The notes: generated by a model not told the origin, from the letters alone. 58,032 bases of DNA from Planctomycetota bacterium (GCA_029978905.1 JAPOIM010000017.1:1-58032); one strand, 5' to 3'; counted from the first letter of the stretch, positions 27,198-36,207 are shown. Translations and numbers: made by a program.

Positions 27198-28871
27198 TCA
27201 GTGGGTGAGCTTTTTGTAGCGGAAGCGATGCGGCTCATCGGCACCAATCCCGAGCCGCTCTCGGCGACTCCGCTCGTAGATATCAAAGTTGCCCTCGCAG
27301 ACGTGCACGTAGCCGTCTCCTTCGAAGGCGATGATGTGCGTGGCCAGTCGGTCGAGGAACCAGCGGTCGTGGGTGATCACCACCACGCTCCCGGGGAAGT
27401 GGGTGATGCCCTCTTCAAGCGAGCGCAGCGTGTCGACGTCGAGGTCGTTCGTTGGTTCGTCGAGCAGCAACAGGTTGCAACCGCGACGCAGGAGTTTCGC
27501 GAGGTGGACGCGGTTGCGTTCTCCTCCCGAGAGCGTGCCCACCTTCTTCTGCTGATCGGGCCCCATGAACATGAACTTGGCCACGTAACTCCGAGCGTTC
27601 ACGGTGCGCTTGCCGAGTTCGATGGTGTCGTGTCCGCCGGAGATTTCCTCAAACACCGTCTTGTTTGGATCGAGGGCGTCGCGGCTCTGGTCGACGTAGC
27701 CGACGTCGACCGTGGAGCCGATCTTGATCTCACCGGAATCGGGCTGCTCTTGGCCAACGAGCATGCGGAAGAGCGTGGTCTTGCCGGCGCCGTTGGGCCC
27801 GATGATCCCAACGATGCCGCCGGCTGGAAGGCGGAATGAGAGGTTTTCAAAGAGCAGCTTGTCGCCATAGGCCTTGGAGATTCCCTCCGCCTCGATCACC
27901 TGATCGCCCAGCGCTCGGCTGGCGGGGATCAGAATCTCAACGTCGGCATCACGAGCGGCGGCCTGCTCCGCGGCCAGCTTTTCGAAGGCAGCGACGCGAG
28001 CCTTGCTCTTGGCCTGCCGAGCCTTCGGCGACATGCGAATCCATTCCAGCTCTTTGTCGAGCGTCTTCTGACGCGCCGACGCCTGCTTCTCTTCGAGTTC
28101 TAAGCGGGCCTTCTTCTGCTGCAGCCATGCCGAGTAGTTGCCTTCGAAAGGGATGCCGCGGCCGTGGTCGACCTCGAGGATCCACTGTGCCACGTTGTCG
28201 AGGAAGTAGCGGTCGTGGGTGACGGCCACCACGGTGCCCTCGTAGTCGGCGAGATGCCGCTCGAGCCACGCGACACTCTCAGCATCAAGGTGATTCGTTG
28301 GTTCGTCGAGCAGCAGCAGGTCTGGCTTCTCGAGGAGGAGGCGACAAAGGGCCACACGTCGCCGTTCGCCGCCGGAGAGGTTGGTGACAGGCCAGTCGCC
28401 AGGGGGCAGGTTCATCGCCTCCATGGCGATTTCGAGTTGCCGATCGAGATCCCACGCGTTCTTGGCTTCGATCTGGTCCTGCACCGTCGCCTGCTCCTCG
28501 AGGAGCTTTTCCATCTCCTCAGGCTCCATCGGCTCGGCAAGCTTGGTGTTGATCTCTTCGAAACGGGCGAGGATCGCGCGGGTCTCCGCCACGGCCTCCA
28601 TCACGTTTTCCTGAACGTTTTTCTCCGGATCGAGCTGCGGCTCCTGCTGGAGGTATCCCACGGTGTAACCATCCGCGAGCCTCGCCTCGCCATCAAACTC
28701 CTTGTCGAGCCCCGCCATGATCTTCATCAGCGTGCTCTTGCCAGCACCGTTTCGACCGAGGAGGCCAATTTTTGCCCCAGGGTAGAAGGCGAGGTTGATG
28801 TCTTTCAGCAGCTCCCGCTGTCCAAATTTCTTGGTGAGATGCGAAATCTGATAGATGAAGGCAGCGCCCAT
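27198..28871 (-). CDS. ettA: ABC-F protein EttA (energy-dependent translational throttle)
   Basis: EttA is a soluble ribosome-binding ATPase at the E site that gates early elongation according to energy status. The 557-residue product has two ABC domains without membrane segments: Walker [12 protein letters not shown] (about 37-47) with signature [17 protein letters not shown], and the second [12 protein letters not shown] with [16 protein letters not shown]. The P-site tRNA interaction linker ([20 protein letters not shown]) lies between them, and an arm-like insertion is present in domain 1. Length and start ([12 protein letters not shown]) match EttA. A GATACT hexamer seven bases before the ATG suggests the mRNA might be nearly leaderless; no Shine-Dalgarno is present. 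Confidence 0.95.
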   Translation of the reverse strand: MGAAFIYQISHLTKKFGQRELLKDINLAFYPGAKIGLLGRNGAGKSTLMKIMAGLDKEFDGEARLADGYTVGYLQQEPQLDPEKNVQENVMEAVAETRAILARFEEINTKLAEPMEPEEMEKLLEEQATVQDQIEAKNAWDLDRQLEIAMEAMNLPPGDWPVTNLSGGERRRVALCRLLLEKPDLLLLDEPTNHLDAESVAWLERHLADYEGTVVAVTHDRYFLDNVAQWILEVDHGRGIPFEGNYSAWLQQKKARLELEEKQASARQKTLDKELEWIRMSPKARQAKSKARVAAFEKLAAEQAAARDADVEILIPASRALGDQVIEAEGISKAYGDKLLFENLSFRLPAGGIVGIIGPNGAGKTTLFRMLVGQEQPDSGEIKIGSTVDVGYVDQSRDALDPNKTVFEEISGGHDTIELGKRTVNARSYVAKFMFMGPDQQKKVGTLSGGERNRVHLAKLLRRGCNLLLLDEPTNDLDVDTLRSLEEGITHFPGSVVVITHDRWFLDRLATHIIAFEGDGYVHVCEGNFDIYERSRRERLGIGADEPHRFRYKKLTH

Positions 28872-29037
28872 ATGTGCAGTATCCGTCCGATGCGGTTCGT
28901 GAAGAATCAGCCAGTCCGCATCCTAGCGAAGTCAGGCCGTGCCAGCGAGGCTCGGCCCTGACGGCGGCTCGTTGCAGGTAGAGATCGGTTTCACTACGAT
29001 GCCGAGCGTTCTGGCGACACACCTGGAGGAGGACGCA

Positions 29038-29922
29038 ATGGCGTCGTACGCGAACGAAAACGTACTGGTTTCGACCGAGTGGGTGGCGAATGTTGCTGCC
29101 AACCCGGAGGCCCATCCCAACGTACGGATCGTCGAGTCGGACGAAGACCGGGCGCTCTACACCCAGGGTCACGTTCCCGGGGCCGTGGAGATCGATTGGC
29201 AGGTCGACCTGCAGGACGCCACCTGGCGTGACTACATCGACCGGGCGGCCTTTGAAGACCTCTGCCGCCGCAAGGGGATCTCCAACGACACCACCGTGGT
29301 GTTCTACGGCGACAAGAGCAACTGGTGGGCCTGCTACGCATTCTGGACCTTTAAGCTCTACGGTCATGCCGACTGCCGGATCATGGACGGCGGGCGAAAG
29401 AAGTGGGCCCTCGAAGGCCGTCCGTGGTCGACCGATCGCGTGGACCCAGCCCCAGGCACCTACACCGCCACCGAACAAGACATGTCGATCCGAGCCCTGC
29501 GCGACGAGGTGCTCAAGCACCAGAAGGCGGGGAAGCCGCTGATCGACGTGCGGAGCCCAGAGGAATACTCAGGCGCCCGTCTCCACATGCCTGACTACCC
29601 CAATGAGGGATCCCTGAGGGGCGGCCACATCCCCGGAGCGATCAGCATCCCATGGCCCCTCTCGGTCAACGAGGACGGTAGCTTCAAGTCCGCCAAGGAG
29701 CTGGAGAAGCTGTACCTCAAAGAAGGAAAGCTCCGTCGGCGTGCAGCCACGGTCGCTTACTGCCGCATCGGCGAACGCTCAAGTTTGACGTGGTTCGTGC
29801 TGAAGTACCTGCTCGGCTTCACCAACGTGAAGAACTACGACGGGTCGTGGTTGGAGTGGGGGAATGCTGTGCGGATGCCGATCGTGAAAGGCACAACGCC
29901 GCACGGAAGCCCCGCCGAGTAA
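29038..29922 (+). CDS. Thiosulfate/3-mercaptopyruvate-type sulfurtransferase (two rhodanese domains)
   Basis: The 294-residue product has two rhodanese domains. The N-terminal one (about 1-140) lacks the catalytic Cys, and the C-terminal one holds it (Cys242 in [20 protein letters not shown]). The CRIGERS loop resembles actinobacterial CysA/SseA-like enzymes. [16 protein letters not shown] text and [11 protein letters not shown] are typical. The start ATG is preceded by GAGGAGG at ideal spacing. sufE begins ten bases after the stop, so the pair is probably one transcript and the sulfurtransferase may hand persulfide sulfur to SufE. Donor preference (thiosulfate or mercaptopyruvate) cannot be settled from sequence. 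Confidence 0.9.
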   Translation: MASYANENVLVSTEWVANVAANPEAHPNVRIVESDEDRALYTQGHVPGAVEIDWQVDLQDATWRDYIDRAAFEDLCRRKGISNDTTVVFYGDKSNWWACYAFWTFKLYGHADCRIMDGGRKKWALEGRPWSTDRVDPAPGTYTATEQDMSIRALRDEVLKHQKAGKPLIDVRSPEEYSGARLHMPDYPNEGSLRGGHIPGAISIPWPLSVNEDGSFKSAKELEKLYLKEGKLRRRAATVAYCRIGERSSLTWFVLKYLLGFTNVKNYDGSWLEWGNAVRMPIVKGTTPHGSPAE

Positions 29923-29932
29923 CATCGAAACC

Positions 29933-30382
29933 ATGAGCACCGTTGCCCAGCGGCTAGATGATGTGGTCGACGAGTTCGTTGACCTCGACGGCCGTGAAAA
30001 ACTCGAGATGCTCTTAGAGTACGCGGCGACGCTGCCGCCATTGCCTGCGGGATGCGCTGGCCTCGACGAAAACCGCGTCCACGAGTGCCAGTCGCCTGTC
30101 TTCATTCAGGTCGAACTGCGGCCAACCGATGCCGGCCAGCCCGGCGTCTTTCTCTTGGCGGAAGTCGCTGAGGAAGCCCCCACGGTGAAGGGCTTTGTGG
30201 CGATGCTTGCCCAGGCGTTCGCGGGACGTCCCACCGATGAAGTCCTCGCAGTCGACGACACCCTGCTTGATCGGCTCGGGCTTGCCGATGTGCTCGGCAT
30301 GCTTCGCACTCGAGGCTTGCGGGCGATCATCGAGTACGTCAAACGCGGTGTCGTTAGGCAACTCACCGCAAGCCGAGGCTGA
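29933..30382 (+). CDS. sufE: SufE-like sulfur acceptor protein
   Basis: SufE accepts persulfide sulfur, normally from the cysteine desulfurase SufS, and passes it to the Suf Fe-S scaffold. The 149-residue product has LEYAATLPPLP, then NRVHECQSPVFIQVEL with the acceptor Cys52 in the CQS motif, then the helical C-terminus (GRPTDEVLAVDDTLLDRLGL, LSPxR-region equivalent MLRTRGLRAIIEYVKR). Length and pattern fit the family. There is no sufS or sufBCD next to it; the only neighbour is a sulfurtransferase, an unusual pairing that suggests an alternative sulfur donor. Confidence 0.9.
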   Translation: MSTVAQRLDDVVDEFVDLDGREKLEMLLEYAATLPPLPAGCAGLDENRVHECQSPVFIQVELRPTDAGQPGVFLLAEVAEEAPTVKGFVAMLAQAFAGRPTDEVLAVDDTLLDRLGLADVLGMLRTRGLRAIIEYVKRGVVRQLTASRG

Positions 30383-30384
30383 TC

Positions 30385-30420
30385 CGCTCGCGAGGTCTCG
30401 CGGTGGCAACCCCGCGAGCG
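30385..30420. terminator. Hairpin between convergent sufE and hpnH
   Basis: CGCTCGCG (30385-30392) pairs with CGCGAGCG (30413-30420), and a competing CTCGCGG/CCGCGAG stem lies within. It sits in the 43-base gap between two converging genes and could serve both strands. T tracts are weak. Confidence 0.4.
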
Positions 30421-30425
30421 CCGTT

Positions 30426-31514
30426 CTACTCGAGGATCGGCAGCAGGGGTTTGGCCACCGGCTGCGGCCGCGGCGTCTCTCGGCTGGGCTCTGCAGTTTC
30501 ACTGGAGCCGAAGATCATCAGCCGTGCGGTGGCGAGCATCCCGCGGAGCGAGCCGAGCGAGGCTTCCACCGCCGCTGGTTCGTAGCCGCAGTGCACCATG
30601 CAGTCGGCGCATTTGGGATTGCCGCTCGCGCGACCGTACGCGTCCCAGTCGGTGTCTTCCATGAGTTCACGGAACGACGACACGTAGCCCTCGTCGAGCA
30701 GGTAGCAGGGTTTCTGCCAACCGAAGAGGTTGTAGGTGGGCGTTCCCCAGGGAAGGCACTCAAGATCCCAAGCGCCTTTGAGAAACTCGAGAAACACCGG
30801 CGACTGATTGAACTTCCAACTGCGTTTCGCTCGGCCGAGGATGCGACGGAAGAGCCCTTCCGCATCGTGTCTGGCCAGGAAGTGTTCTTGGTCAGGGGCC
30901 TTCGCGTAGGAGTAGCCGGGAGAGACCATCATCCCCTCGACGCCAAGTTCCATCACCTGATCAAAGAAGAGGCGATACTTCTCGGGCGCCGCATCGGCAA
31001 AGAGGGTGGAGTTGGTGGTCACCCGGAAGCCGGCCTTCCGGGCAGCCCGGATCGCCGAAACCGCCATTTCATAGACACCCTCGCGGCAGACGGCAGCATC
31101 GTGAATCTCTTGCGGCCCGTCGAGGTGTACGGAGAAGGCCAGATACTTCGACGGCCGAAAACGGCCGAGCATCTCTTCGAGTTTGAGGGCGTTCGTGCAG
31201 AGATACAGGTAACGCTTTCGCGCCACGATCCCTTCCACGATTTCCACGATCTGCGGATGCAGCAGCGGCTCGCCACCAGGGATCGAGACCACTGGCGCGC
31301 CACACTCGTCGACCGCCGCAAGGCACGCATCGACCGACAGGTGCCGCCGCAGAATGTCTGACGGATGCTGAATCTTGCCGCACCCAGCGCACGCGAGATT
31401 GCAGCGGAAGAGCGGCTCGAGCATGAGCACGAGCGGATAGCGTTTGCGTCCGGCAAGCTTGTTGGAAAACACATGCTTAAGCACTGCCGTCATCTGGCCA
31501 AAAGGCACCCCCAT
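30426..31514 (-). CDS. hpnH: HpnH: radical SAM adenosylhopane synthase
   Basis: HpnH adds a 5'-deoxyadenosyl radical to the hopene side chain, making adenosylhopane, the first C35 hopanoid. The product of 362 residues starts MGVPFGQMTAVLKHVFSNKL, the canonical N-terminus, with the Fe-S triad at Cys38, Cys42 and Cys45 (RCNLACAGCGK). VSIPGGEPLLHPQI, the FSVHLDG strand and a C-terminal extra cysteine set (CADCMVHCGYEP) follow. The ATG overlaps the squalene-hopene cyclase stop as TGATG, so the two are translationally coupled in pathway order. The frame extends upstream inside the cyclase gene without meaning. Confidence 0.95.
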   Translation of the reverse strand: MGVPFGQMTAVLKHVFSNKLAGRKRYPLVLMLEPLFRCNLACAGCGKIQHPSDILRRHLSVDACLAAVDECGAPVVSIPGGEPLLHPQIVEIVEGIVARKRYLYLCTNALKLEEMLGRFRPSKYLAFSVHLDGPQEIHDAAVCREGVYEMAVSAIRAARKAGFRVTTNSTLFADAAPEKYRLFFDQVMELGVEGMMVSPGYSYAKAPDQEHFLARHDAEGLFRRILGRAKRSWKFNQSPVFLEFLKGAWDLECLPWGTPTYNLFGWQKPCYLLDEGYVSSFRELMEDTDWDAYGRASGNPKCADCMVHCGYEPAAVEASLGSLRGMLATARLMIFGSSETAEPSRETPRPQPVAKPLLPILE

Positions 31515-33700
31515 CACACCGTCTCCTGTGCTGATACTGCGTGTGAACGCCGGAATGTCCAGGCCTCGCTGCTGCGAGAAACCGATGCTGCAAGATTCCG
31601 CGCGAGCGACTGAAGAGGAAAATAGATCGGGTAGTAGTGGTACCGCAGGTAGAAGACCTTTGGAAAACCCGTGCCCGTGAACGCAGTTTCCTGCCAACTG
31701 CCGTCGGCCTGCTGGTGCCGCACCAACCACGCGAGCCCGCGACGGCAAGCGGTCGAGTCGGCACGGTCGCCTGCTGTCAAACCTGCCACCGCCCACGCGG
31801 TCTGCGAAGCAGTCACGTCGCCCCGGCCGGCCCACGTGGGATCTTCATAGCTGCGAGGCGACTCGCCCCAACCTCCATCAGCCTGCTGACACGACTCAAG
31901 CCAGACCGTCGCTCTCGCGATCGCGGGATCCGTCGCAGCCACACCAACGGACCGCAGCCCTTCGATGACCTGCCACGTGCCGTAAAGATAGTTCACTCCC
32001 CAACGCCCAAACCAACTCCCGTTGGCTTCCTGGCACTGACGCAGGTAGGCAACCGCACGATCCACCACAGGATGCCCTTGCCGCAGGCCGGCATGGCCGA
32101 CCGACTCAAGCACACGCCCAGCGAGATCGGGAGAACTGGGATCGATCATCGCGTTGTGATCAGCAAACGGAACCTTGCAAAGGAGTTCCATCGTGTTGTC
32201 ACGATCAAAGGCGCCCCACCCACCGTCGGAGTTTTGCATCGCCTGGAGCCATGCCGTCGCCCGTGGCAGGCAGGCTTCTATCCGCTCCAACCGCCGCGTC
32301 GTCTCCGGCCCCCGATGCACACCGGGCCTGTGGCACGCCGCCCGGTAGGCGGAAAACGCCAGGAGCACCATCGCCGTGTCATCGACATCGGGATAAAACC
32401 GGTTGGAGTACTCGAAACACCAGGCGGAGGGTTCTGCCGAAACCTGCTCACTCCAGTCGCCCGGTGTGCGAATCTCTCGATCGAGAAGCCAGTCCACTCC
32501 ACGGGCCAGCGCGTCGGCATCGACCGCATCAGGCAGTCGCGTCGCCTGACACAGCGACCGCACCGTGATGGCCGTATCCCAAACCGGAGAATGGCAGGGC
32601 TCAAGTCGTGTGGAGCCATCCGGCTCACGTTCCACAAGCCGCTGGAGTTGGCCCCACGCACGCTCGACTTCAGGCGAGTCTTCCGCGTATCCCAGCGACT
32701 TCAGCGCGATTATGCTCCACACCATCGGTGGAAAAATCGCACCAAGACCATCGCTGTCCACACAGCGTTCGAGCATCCACTGCTCGCAGGCGGCCACCGC
32801 ACGACGCCGCAGCGGCGTCATGCCGACCGCTTCACAGCACTTCATTCCCCAATCCACCACCCGGAAGAACGCTTCCCAGCCACGGGCGCGGGTCTGCGGA
32901 GGCGAGTAGGGTCCATCGGAGAAGAGTTCGGCGATGCCGCGGTCAGCGGCCACATCTCGCCGTGGCTTGTAGGTCCACATGAGCGACAAGGGCACGATCA
33001 TGGTCCGCGACCACGCCGACACGCTGTGAAGGTTGATAGGAAACCACTTCGGAAGCAGCACGATCTCCGGTGGGACCGCGGGACACGCCTGATATGGCAT
33101 CTGCCCGAGCAACGCGAGGTAGTAGCGAGTGAAGCTGTTGACCGCCCAAGGGCCACCGAGGGCCCGAATCGCGTCCCGCGCTCGCTGCATCGCAGGCTCA
33201 TCGGGCGAAGCCCCCGAGAGTTTGAGAACGAGATACGCCTTCACGCTCGCACTCACCTCGGCAGGACCGCCGGGATAGATCGGCCATCCCCCTTCCGGGA
33301 GCTGCAGCGACCGAATCCGCTGGAGAGCGCCCGCCACTTCAGGACGGTCAAAACGACCGAGCCACGCGAGGAGCAGGAGATACTCTGTTTCGAGGATCGT
33401 GTCGCCCTCGAGTGCGGCCCGCCAATGACCATCCTCGTGCTGCCGCTGTTGCAGCCAGCACGCCACACGCCGGACCGCGTCGTCAGCCGCGGCACTGGTC
33501 GGCCCCACAGGAGCCTCGACCGTCACATCGGCGCGTTCGCGGCCCACATCGTTGAGCAGGGCCTTCTCGAGTTGCAGTCCACGAGGCGCCCGCAGGAGCC
33601 GTGATGAACGCAAACGTCCTTCGACGACGAGGCGGCCGGTTGGAATTCGATCTGTCGCGTCGTTGCTGCCAAGGCAGCCCGACCCGGCTGAAACATCCAT
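31514..33700 (-). CDS. shc: Squalene-hopene cyclase
   Basis: Shc folds squalene into the pentacyclic hopene/hopanol skeleton at the membrane. The 728-residue product contains the catalytic acid motif DVDDTA (Asp438-Val-Asp440-Asp441) and repeated QW motifs (QNSDGGWGAFD, QEANGSWFGRWG, QQADGGWGES, QQADGSWQET). FPINLHSVSAWSRTMIVPLS and GTGFPKVFYLRYHYY are also characteristic. The first 70 residues are an extension beyond most homologues, so a later start is possible, although ATG 33700 follows a plausible promoter. hpnH overlaps its stop; upstream on the same strand lie a histidine kinase and response regulator. Confidence 0.96.
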   Translation of the reverse strand: MDVSAGSGCLGSNDATDRIPTGRLVVEGRLRSSRLLRAPRGLQLEKALLNDVGRERADVTVEAPVGPTSAAADDAVRRVACWLQQRQHEDGHWRAALEGDTILETEYLLLLAWLGRFDRPEVAGALQRIRSLQLPEGGWPIYPGGPAEVSASVKAYLVLKLSGASPDEPAMQRARDAIRALGGPWAVNSFTRYYLALLGQMPYQACPAVPPEIVLLPKWFPINLHSVSAWSRTMIVPLSLMWTYKPRRDVAADRGIAELFSDGPYSPPQTRARGWEAFFRVVDWGMKCCEAVGMTPLRRRAVAACEQWMLERCVDSDGLGAIFPPMVWSIIALKSLGYAEDSPEVERAWGQLQRLVEREPDGSTRLEPCHSPVWDTAITVRSLCQATRLPDAVDADALARGVDWLLDREIRTPGDWSEQVSAEPSAWCFEYSNRFYPDVDDTAMVLLAFSAYRAACHRPGVHRGPETTRRLERIEACLPRATAWLQAMQNSDGGWGAFDRDNTMELLCKVPFADHNAMIDPSSPDLAGRVLESVGHAGLRQGHPVVDRAVAYLRQCQEANGSWFGRWGVNYLYGTWQVIEGLRSVGVAATDPAIARATVWLESCQQADGGWGESPRSYEDPTWAGRGDVTASQTAWAVAGLTAGDRADSTACRRGLAWLVRHQQADGSWQETAFTGTGFPKVFYLRYHYYPIYFPLQSLARNLAASVSRSSEAWTFRRSHAVSAQETV

Positions 33701-33837
33701 GTCTCTCTTCCCGTATCAAACGGCAACCGTTGCCGAGGGCGAATCCTCCTGCGCCCGGCAGAGCGGGCAGCCATCCACACAGGGTGAACAGGCCGCCCGT
33801 CACAACGGATTCATCCCAGAAACCGCTGTGGGCTCGC

Positions 33838-33866
33838 AGAATAAAAAACGTAGGAAATCCCAACAA
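33838..33866 (-). promoter_or_regulatory. Candidate promoter of shc-hpnH
   Basis: On the minus strand TTGTTG (33866-33861), a 17-base spacer and TATTCT (33843-33838) give a reasonable sigma-70 match about 137 bases before the shc ATG. The region 33701-33966 is locally AT-richer than its surroundings. An independent shc promoter inside the regulator unit is therefore likely but unproven. Confidence 0.35.
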
Positions 33867-33966
33867 GACCGGCCAAGCAGTCAAAAGCACACAGGAACGG
33901 AAAGGCAGGAAGAATGCGCAAGCCCTGCGGGTTGCAGCCTCCTCGCGAGCCGTCGGAAAGGCCCCC

Positions 33967-35148
33967 TTAGGGCCCAACCGTCGCGTCGACCCACGCCGAA
34001 AACGCCAGCTCCACAGCGCCGCCGCCCGCTGCAGAGAACCCGAGTTGCAAACCGCCTCCGCAGGCCTTGGCCAGCGACCAGGCCTTTGAGAGGCCAATCC
34101 CCAGACCACGGCCCGCCTCGCGACCGCAGTGGAAGGGGTCGCACGCCATCGCCCGACCATCGTCACCAAACCCAGGACCACTATCCTCCACAAGCACGGC
34201 GTGCACGCCGTCCCGCAGAGAGGCCACGACTGCGACCATCACCTCCCCCCCCTGCGGCGTTGCCTCGCAGGCGTTGACAAGCACCGCGTGGAGTGCTTCG
34301 GCCACGAGATGCGGATCTGCCAAGGCAGCCACCTCACCGTCGGGCACACGCACGTCGAGGCCGACGCCACCCGTCGCGGCCACCTCCCGCAACGTGCTGA
34401 CCACCGATTCCACGAGCGTCACGAGGTCGACGCGATCGATACGAGCAGCAGGGGGCTTCGCAAAAACCATCAGGCCACCGATCATGTCGCGGGCACGAAA
34501 CGCCTGATCGACAATGGTTGCGAGCTTTCTCCTCCGTTCAGGATCGGGCTCATCACGAAGCAGGGCCTGCCCGCGGGTGGCGATGTTAGCGAGCGGGTTG
34601 TTGATCTCGTGGCCCGCGCCGTAAGCCAACTGCCGTACGGCCTCCAGCCGAGACTCGCGAAGACGTTCGTCGAAGCGTCGCCGCAACGCTTCATGCTCCT
34701 GCAGCAGCCGGATCGTGCCCGAGAGCACTTCGGCCTCGACGCTGCGAGCCGATGACAAGGACGCAAACCTGAGATCACGCCCCAACTGCGCGAGCATCCC
34801 CCCCTCGCCATCACTCGCACCCACGCTCAGCCCTGAACCTGCAGTGGCCCTTGAGTTGGGTTCCTGCTTGGCGCAGGCCGCGATCGCCCACTGCTCAAGG
34901 GCTCCGCCCGCGACGTCTGGCGACGCGCAGGCGTCCTCGAGGAGCTCGCGGAGACGAGACGGCTCTCCCCCCCGCCACGACGCAAGTGCCGAAGCGAGCG
35001 CAAGACACTCCGCACGCGTCAGTTCCTCAGGTTCCTGATGAGCCTCCGAAGAATGCTGCAGTGCTGAAAAAAGCATGGTGCTCGAGGGCTCTTGCGAACC
35101 CCCGAGCACCAGCCAGGCACCCGTTGTTTCTTCAGCGTGCTGCTTCAT
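33967..35148 (-). CDS. Soluble sensor histidine kinase
   Basis: The 393-residue product has no transmembrane helix. Its N-terminal 140 residues are Ala/Ser/Glu-rich and match no sensor domain I recognise. A coiled helix (LLQEHEALRRRFDERLRESRLEAVRQ) leads to the phospho-acceptor motif AYGAGHEINNPLANIATRG (His180), then the ATPase domain: N box VNACEATPQGG, G1 EDSGPGFGDDG, G2 GRGLGIGLSKAW. It is cytoplasmic. The helix-turn-helix response regulator gene ends 58 bases upstream on the same strand, and squalene-hopene cyclase begins 266 bases downstream, so a role in hopanoid control is an attractive inference. Confidence 0.85.
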   Translation of the reverse strand: MKQHAEETTGAWLVLGGSQEPSSTMLFSALQHSSEAHQEPEELTRAECLALASALASWRGGEPSRLRELLEDACASPDVAGGALEQWAIAACAKQEPNSRATAGSGLSVGASDGEGGMLAQLGRDLRFASLSSARSVEAEVLSGTIRLLQEHEALRRRFDERLRESRLEAVRQLAYGAGHEINNPLANIATRGQALLRDEPDPERRRKLATIVDQAFRARDMIGGLMVFAKPPAARIDRVDLVTLVESVVSTLREVAATGGVGLDVRVPDGEVAALADPHLVAEALHAVLVNACEATPQGGEVMVAVVASLRDGVHAVLVEDSGPGFGDDGRAMACDPFHCGREAGRGLGIGLSKAWSLAKACGGGLQLGFSAAGGGAVELAFSAWVDATVGP

Positions 35149-35206
35149 CGCGTAGCGATACTTTCCCGCTCGCTGCGATCAGTCACCACAGCGACACGAA
35201 CGCGGC

Positions 35207-35794
35207 TCAGCCACCCGCCGTCACCGATTCGATGTCGAGCAGGCCGCAGATCCGATCCAGCAGCACCTCAGCCTCGAAGGGCTTCTGCAGGAACTCGTTG
35301 GCTCCCGAGTGCTTGAGATCTTCAATACGATCAGGCTCACACATACCGGAAATGCAGATGATCCGCACTTCATCCATCGAGGAGTCACTCCGTACACGCT
35401 GGCAAACTTCCTTGCCGTTGATGTCGGGCAGCATCACGTCGAGCACGATCAGGTCAGGGCGATATTCCTTGACCAGCATGCCGGCATCGAAGCCGTTGTT
35501 GACGCTCCGCACTTCGAAGCGGCCGTCCCGCTCAAGCACGTCCGTAATCAGTTCCACGAGGTCCTGATCATCGTCCACGACGAGAATCTTCCGACGACCA
35601 CTCTCGAGTGCATCGGTCGGAATGCCATTGTCACGCATGAAAAGGAACAGTTGATCCCGCGGGATTCGGCGAAACCGACTCCCCGGAACGCGGAAACCCT
35701 TCAACTGCCCAGAGTCAAAGCAACGAATGATCGTCTGCTGGCTGACCTTGCAGATCTTCGCCGCTTCACCGGTTGTGTATACGGTCTTTTGCAT
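35207..35794 (-). CDS. Response regulator with N-terminal excisionase/MerR-like helix-turn-helix
   Basis: The 195-residue product places its DNA-binding domain first (YTTGEAAKICKVSQQTIIRC, then GFRVPGSRFRRIPRDQL wing; residues 4-55) and its receiver domain last (about 68-190). The receiver has DDD (74-76), phospho-acceptor Asp119 in IVLDVMLPD, Ser149 in the Thr/Ser position and Lys171 in LQKPF. This order is the reverse of OmpR regulators. The start ATG 35794 gives a natural MQKTVYTTGEAA N-terminus; the frame extends upstream into a leader. The cognate kinase is probably the next gene. A strong promoter with operator-like repeats lies about 350 bases upstream. Confidence 0.88.
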   Translation of the reverse strand: MQKTVYTTGEAAKICKVSQQTIIRCFDSGQLKGFRVPGSRFRRIPRDQLFLFMRDNGIPTDALESGRRKILVVDDDQDLVELITDVLERDGRFEVRSVNNGFDAGMLVKEYRPDLIVLDVMLPDINGKEVCQRVRSDSSMDEVRIICISGMCEPDRIEDLKHSGANEFLQKPFEAEVLLDRICGLLDIESVTAGG

Positions 35795-36023
35795 GTGCCG
35801 AACCACCCTCTCCCTAGCTGTGGTATCGCTAGTCTCTACGGCACGCTGGCGACAAAACCGAGACGGCACTTCTGCCAACCTCCAGGGCCGACCGACGAGC
35901 GGCCCTGCAAAGGGTTTTCTCCACGAGCGTGTCTAGGCCTCCTTGTTGCCCCAAGACACGTTTTCTGCGGTCTCCCTGCGGAGGCTGCGAGCGAAACGCG
36001 TCATCACGACGCCGCGTCCAGAT

Positions 36024-36043
36024 CGGTGTGACAGGTCACACCG
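36024..36043. promoter_or_regulatory. Perfect 20-base palindrome in the regulator leader
   Basis: CGGTGTGAC-AG-GTCACACCG is a perfect inverted repeat. As DNA it resembles a dimeric repressor site (TGTGA-N4-TCACA core, two bases shorter than the CRP spacing). As RNA it would form an 8-bp stem with a tetraloop, about 100 nucleotides into the predicted transcript. Either role is possible. Confidence 0.5.
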
Positions 36044-36150
36044 GTGAGGACAACCGGAAGAGATGGAGACGGGCAGCGAGAGGACTCCTTTTCCTCCCCG
36101 CAACAATCGTTGCGTGCTACCAAGCTTGCCATCCTTGCCAGGCTCGCGGA

Positions 36151-36179
36151 AATATAGCGCAGCTTACGCAGCGAGTCAA
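36151..36179 (-). promoter_or_regulatory. Strong sigma-70-like promoter of the response regulator
   Basis: On the minus strand TTGACT (36179-36174), exactly 17 bases, and TATATT (36156-36151) match five of six consensus bases each. The predicted transcript starts near 36144. GTCAAC-N9-GTTGAC (36175-36195) overlaps the -35, an operator-like placement. Confidence 0.6.
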
Positions 36180-36207
36180 CATCAACATAGTTGACGCAAC
36201 TCCTGCC

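Noticed and set aside
31637..33604. Long rightward open frame of about 655 codons opposite squalene-hopene cyclase
   Set aside because: It is fully antisense to a gene with clear catalytic motifs, has repetitive Arg/Pro/His composition and no domain. High-GC codon bias in the real gene creates it.
33701..33966. Possible small hydrophobic protein upstream of shc on the minus strand
   Set aside because: A stretch reading SCVLLTAWPVLLGFPTFFIL is hydrophobic, but there is no ATG or ribosome site, the frame runs on antisense-like text in both directions, and the AT-rich composition fits a promoter and leader better.
36024..36043. CRP/FNR-family binding site
   Set aside because: TGTGA and TCACA are separated by four bases, not six, so the canonical dimer spacing is not met.
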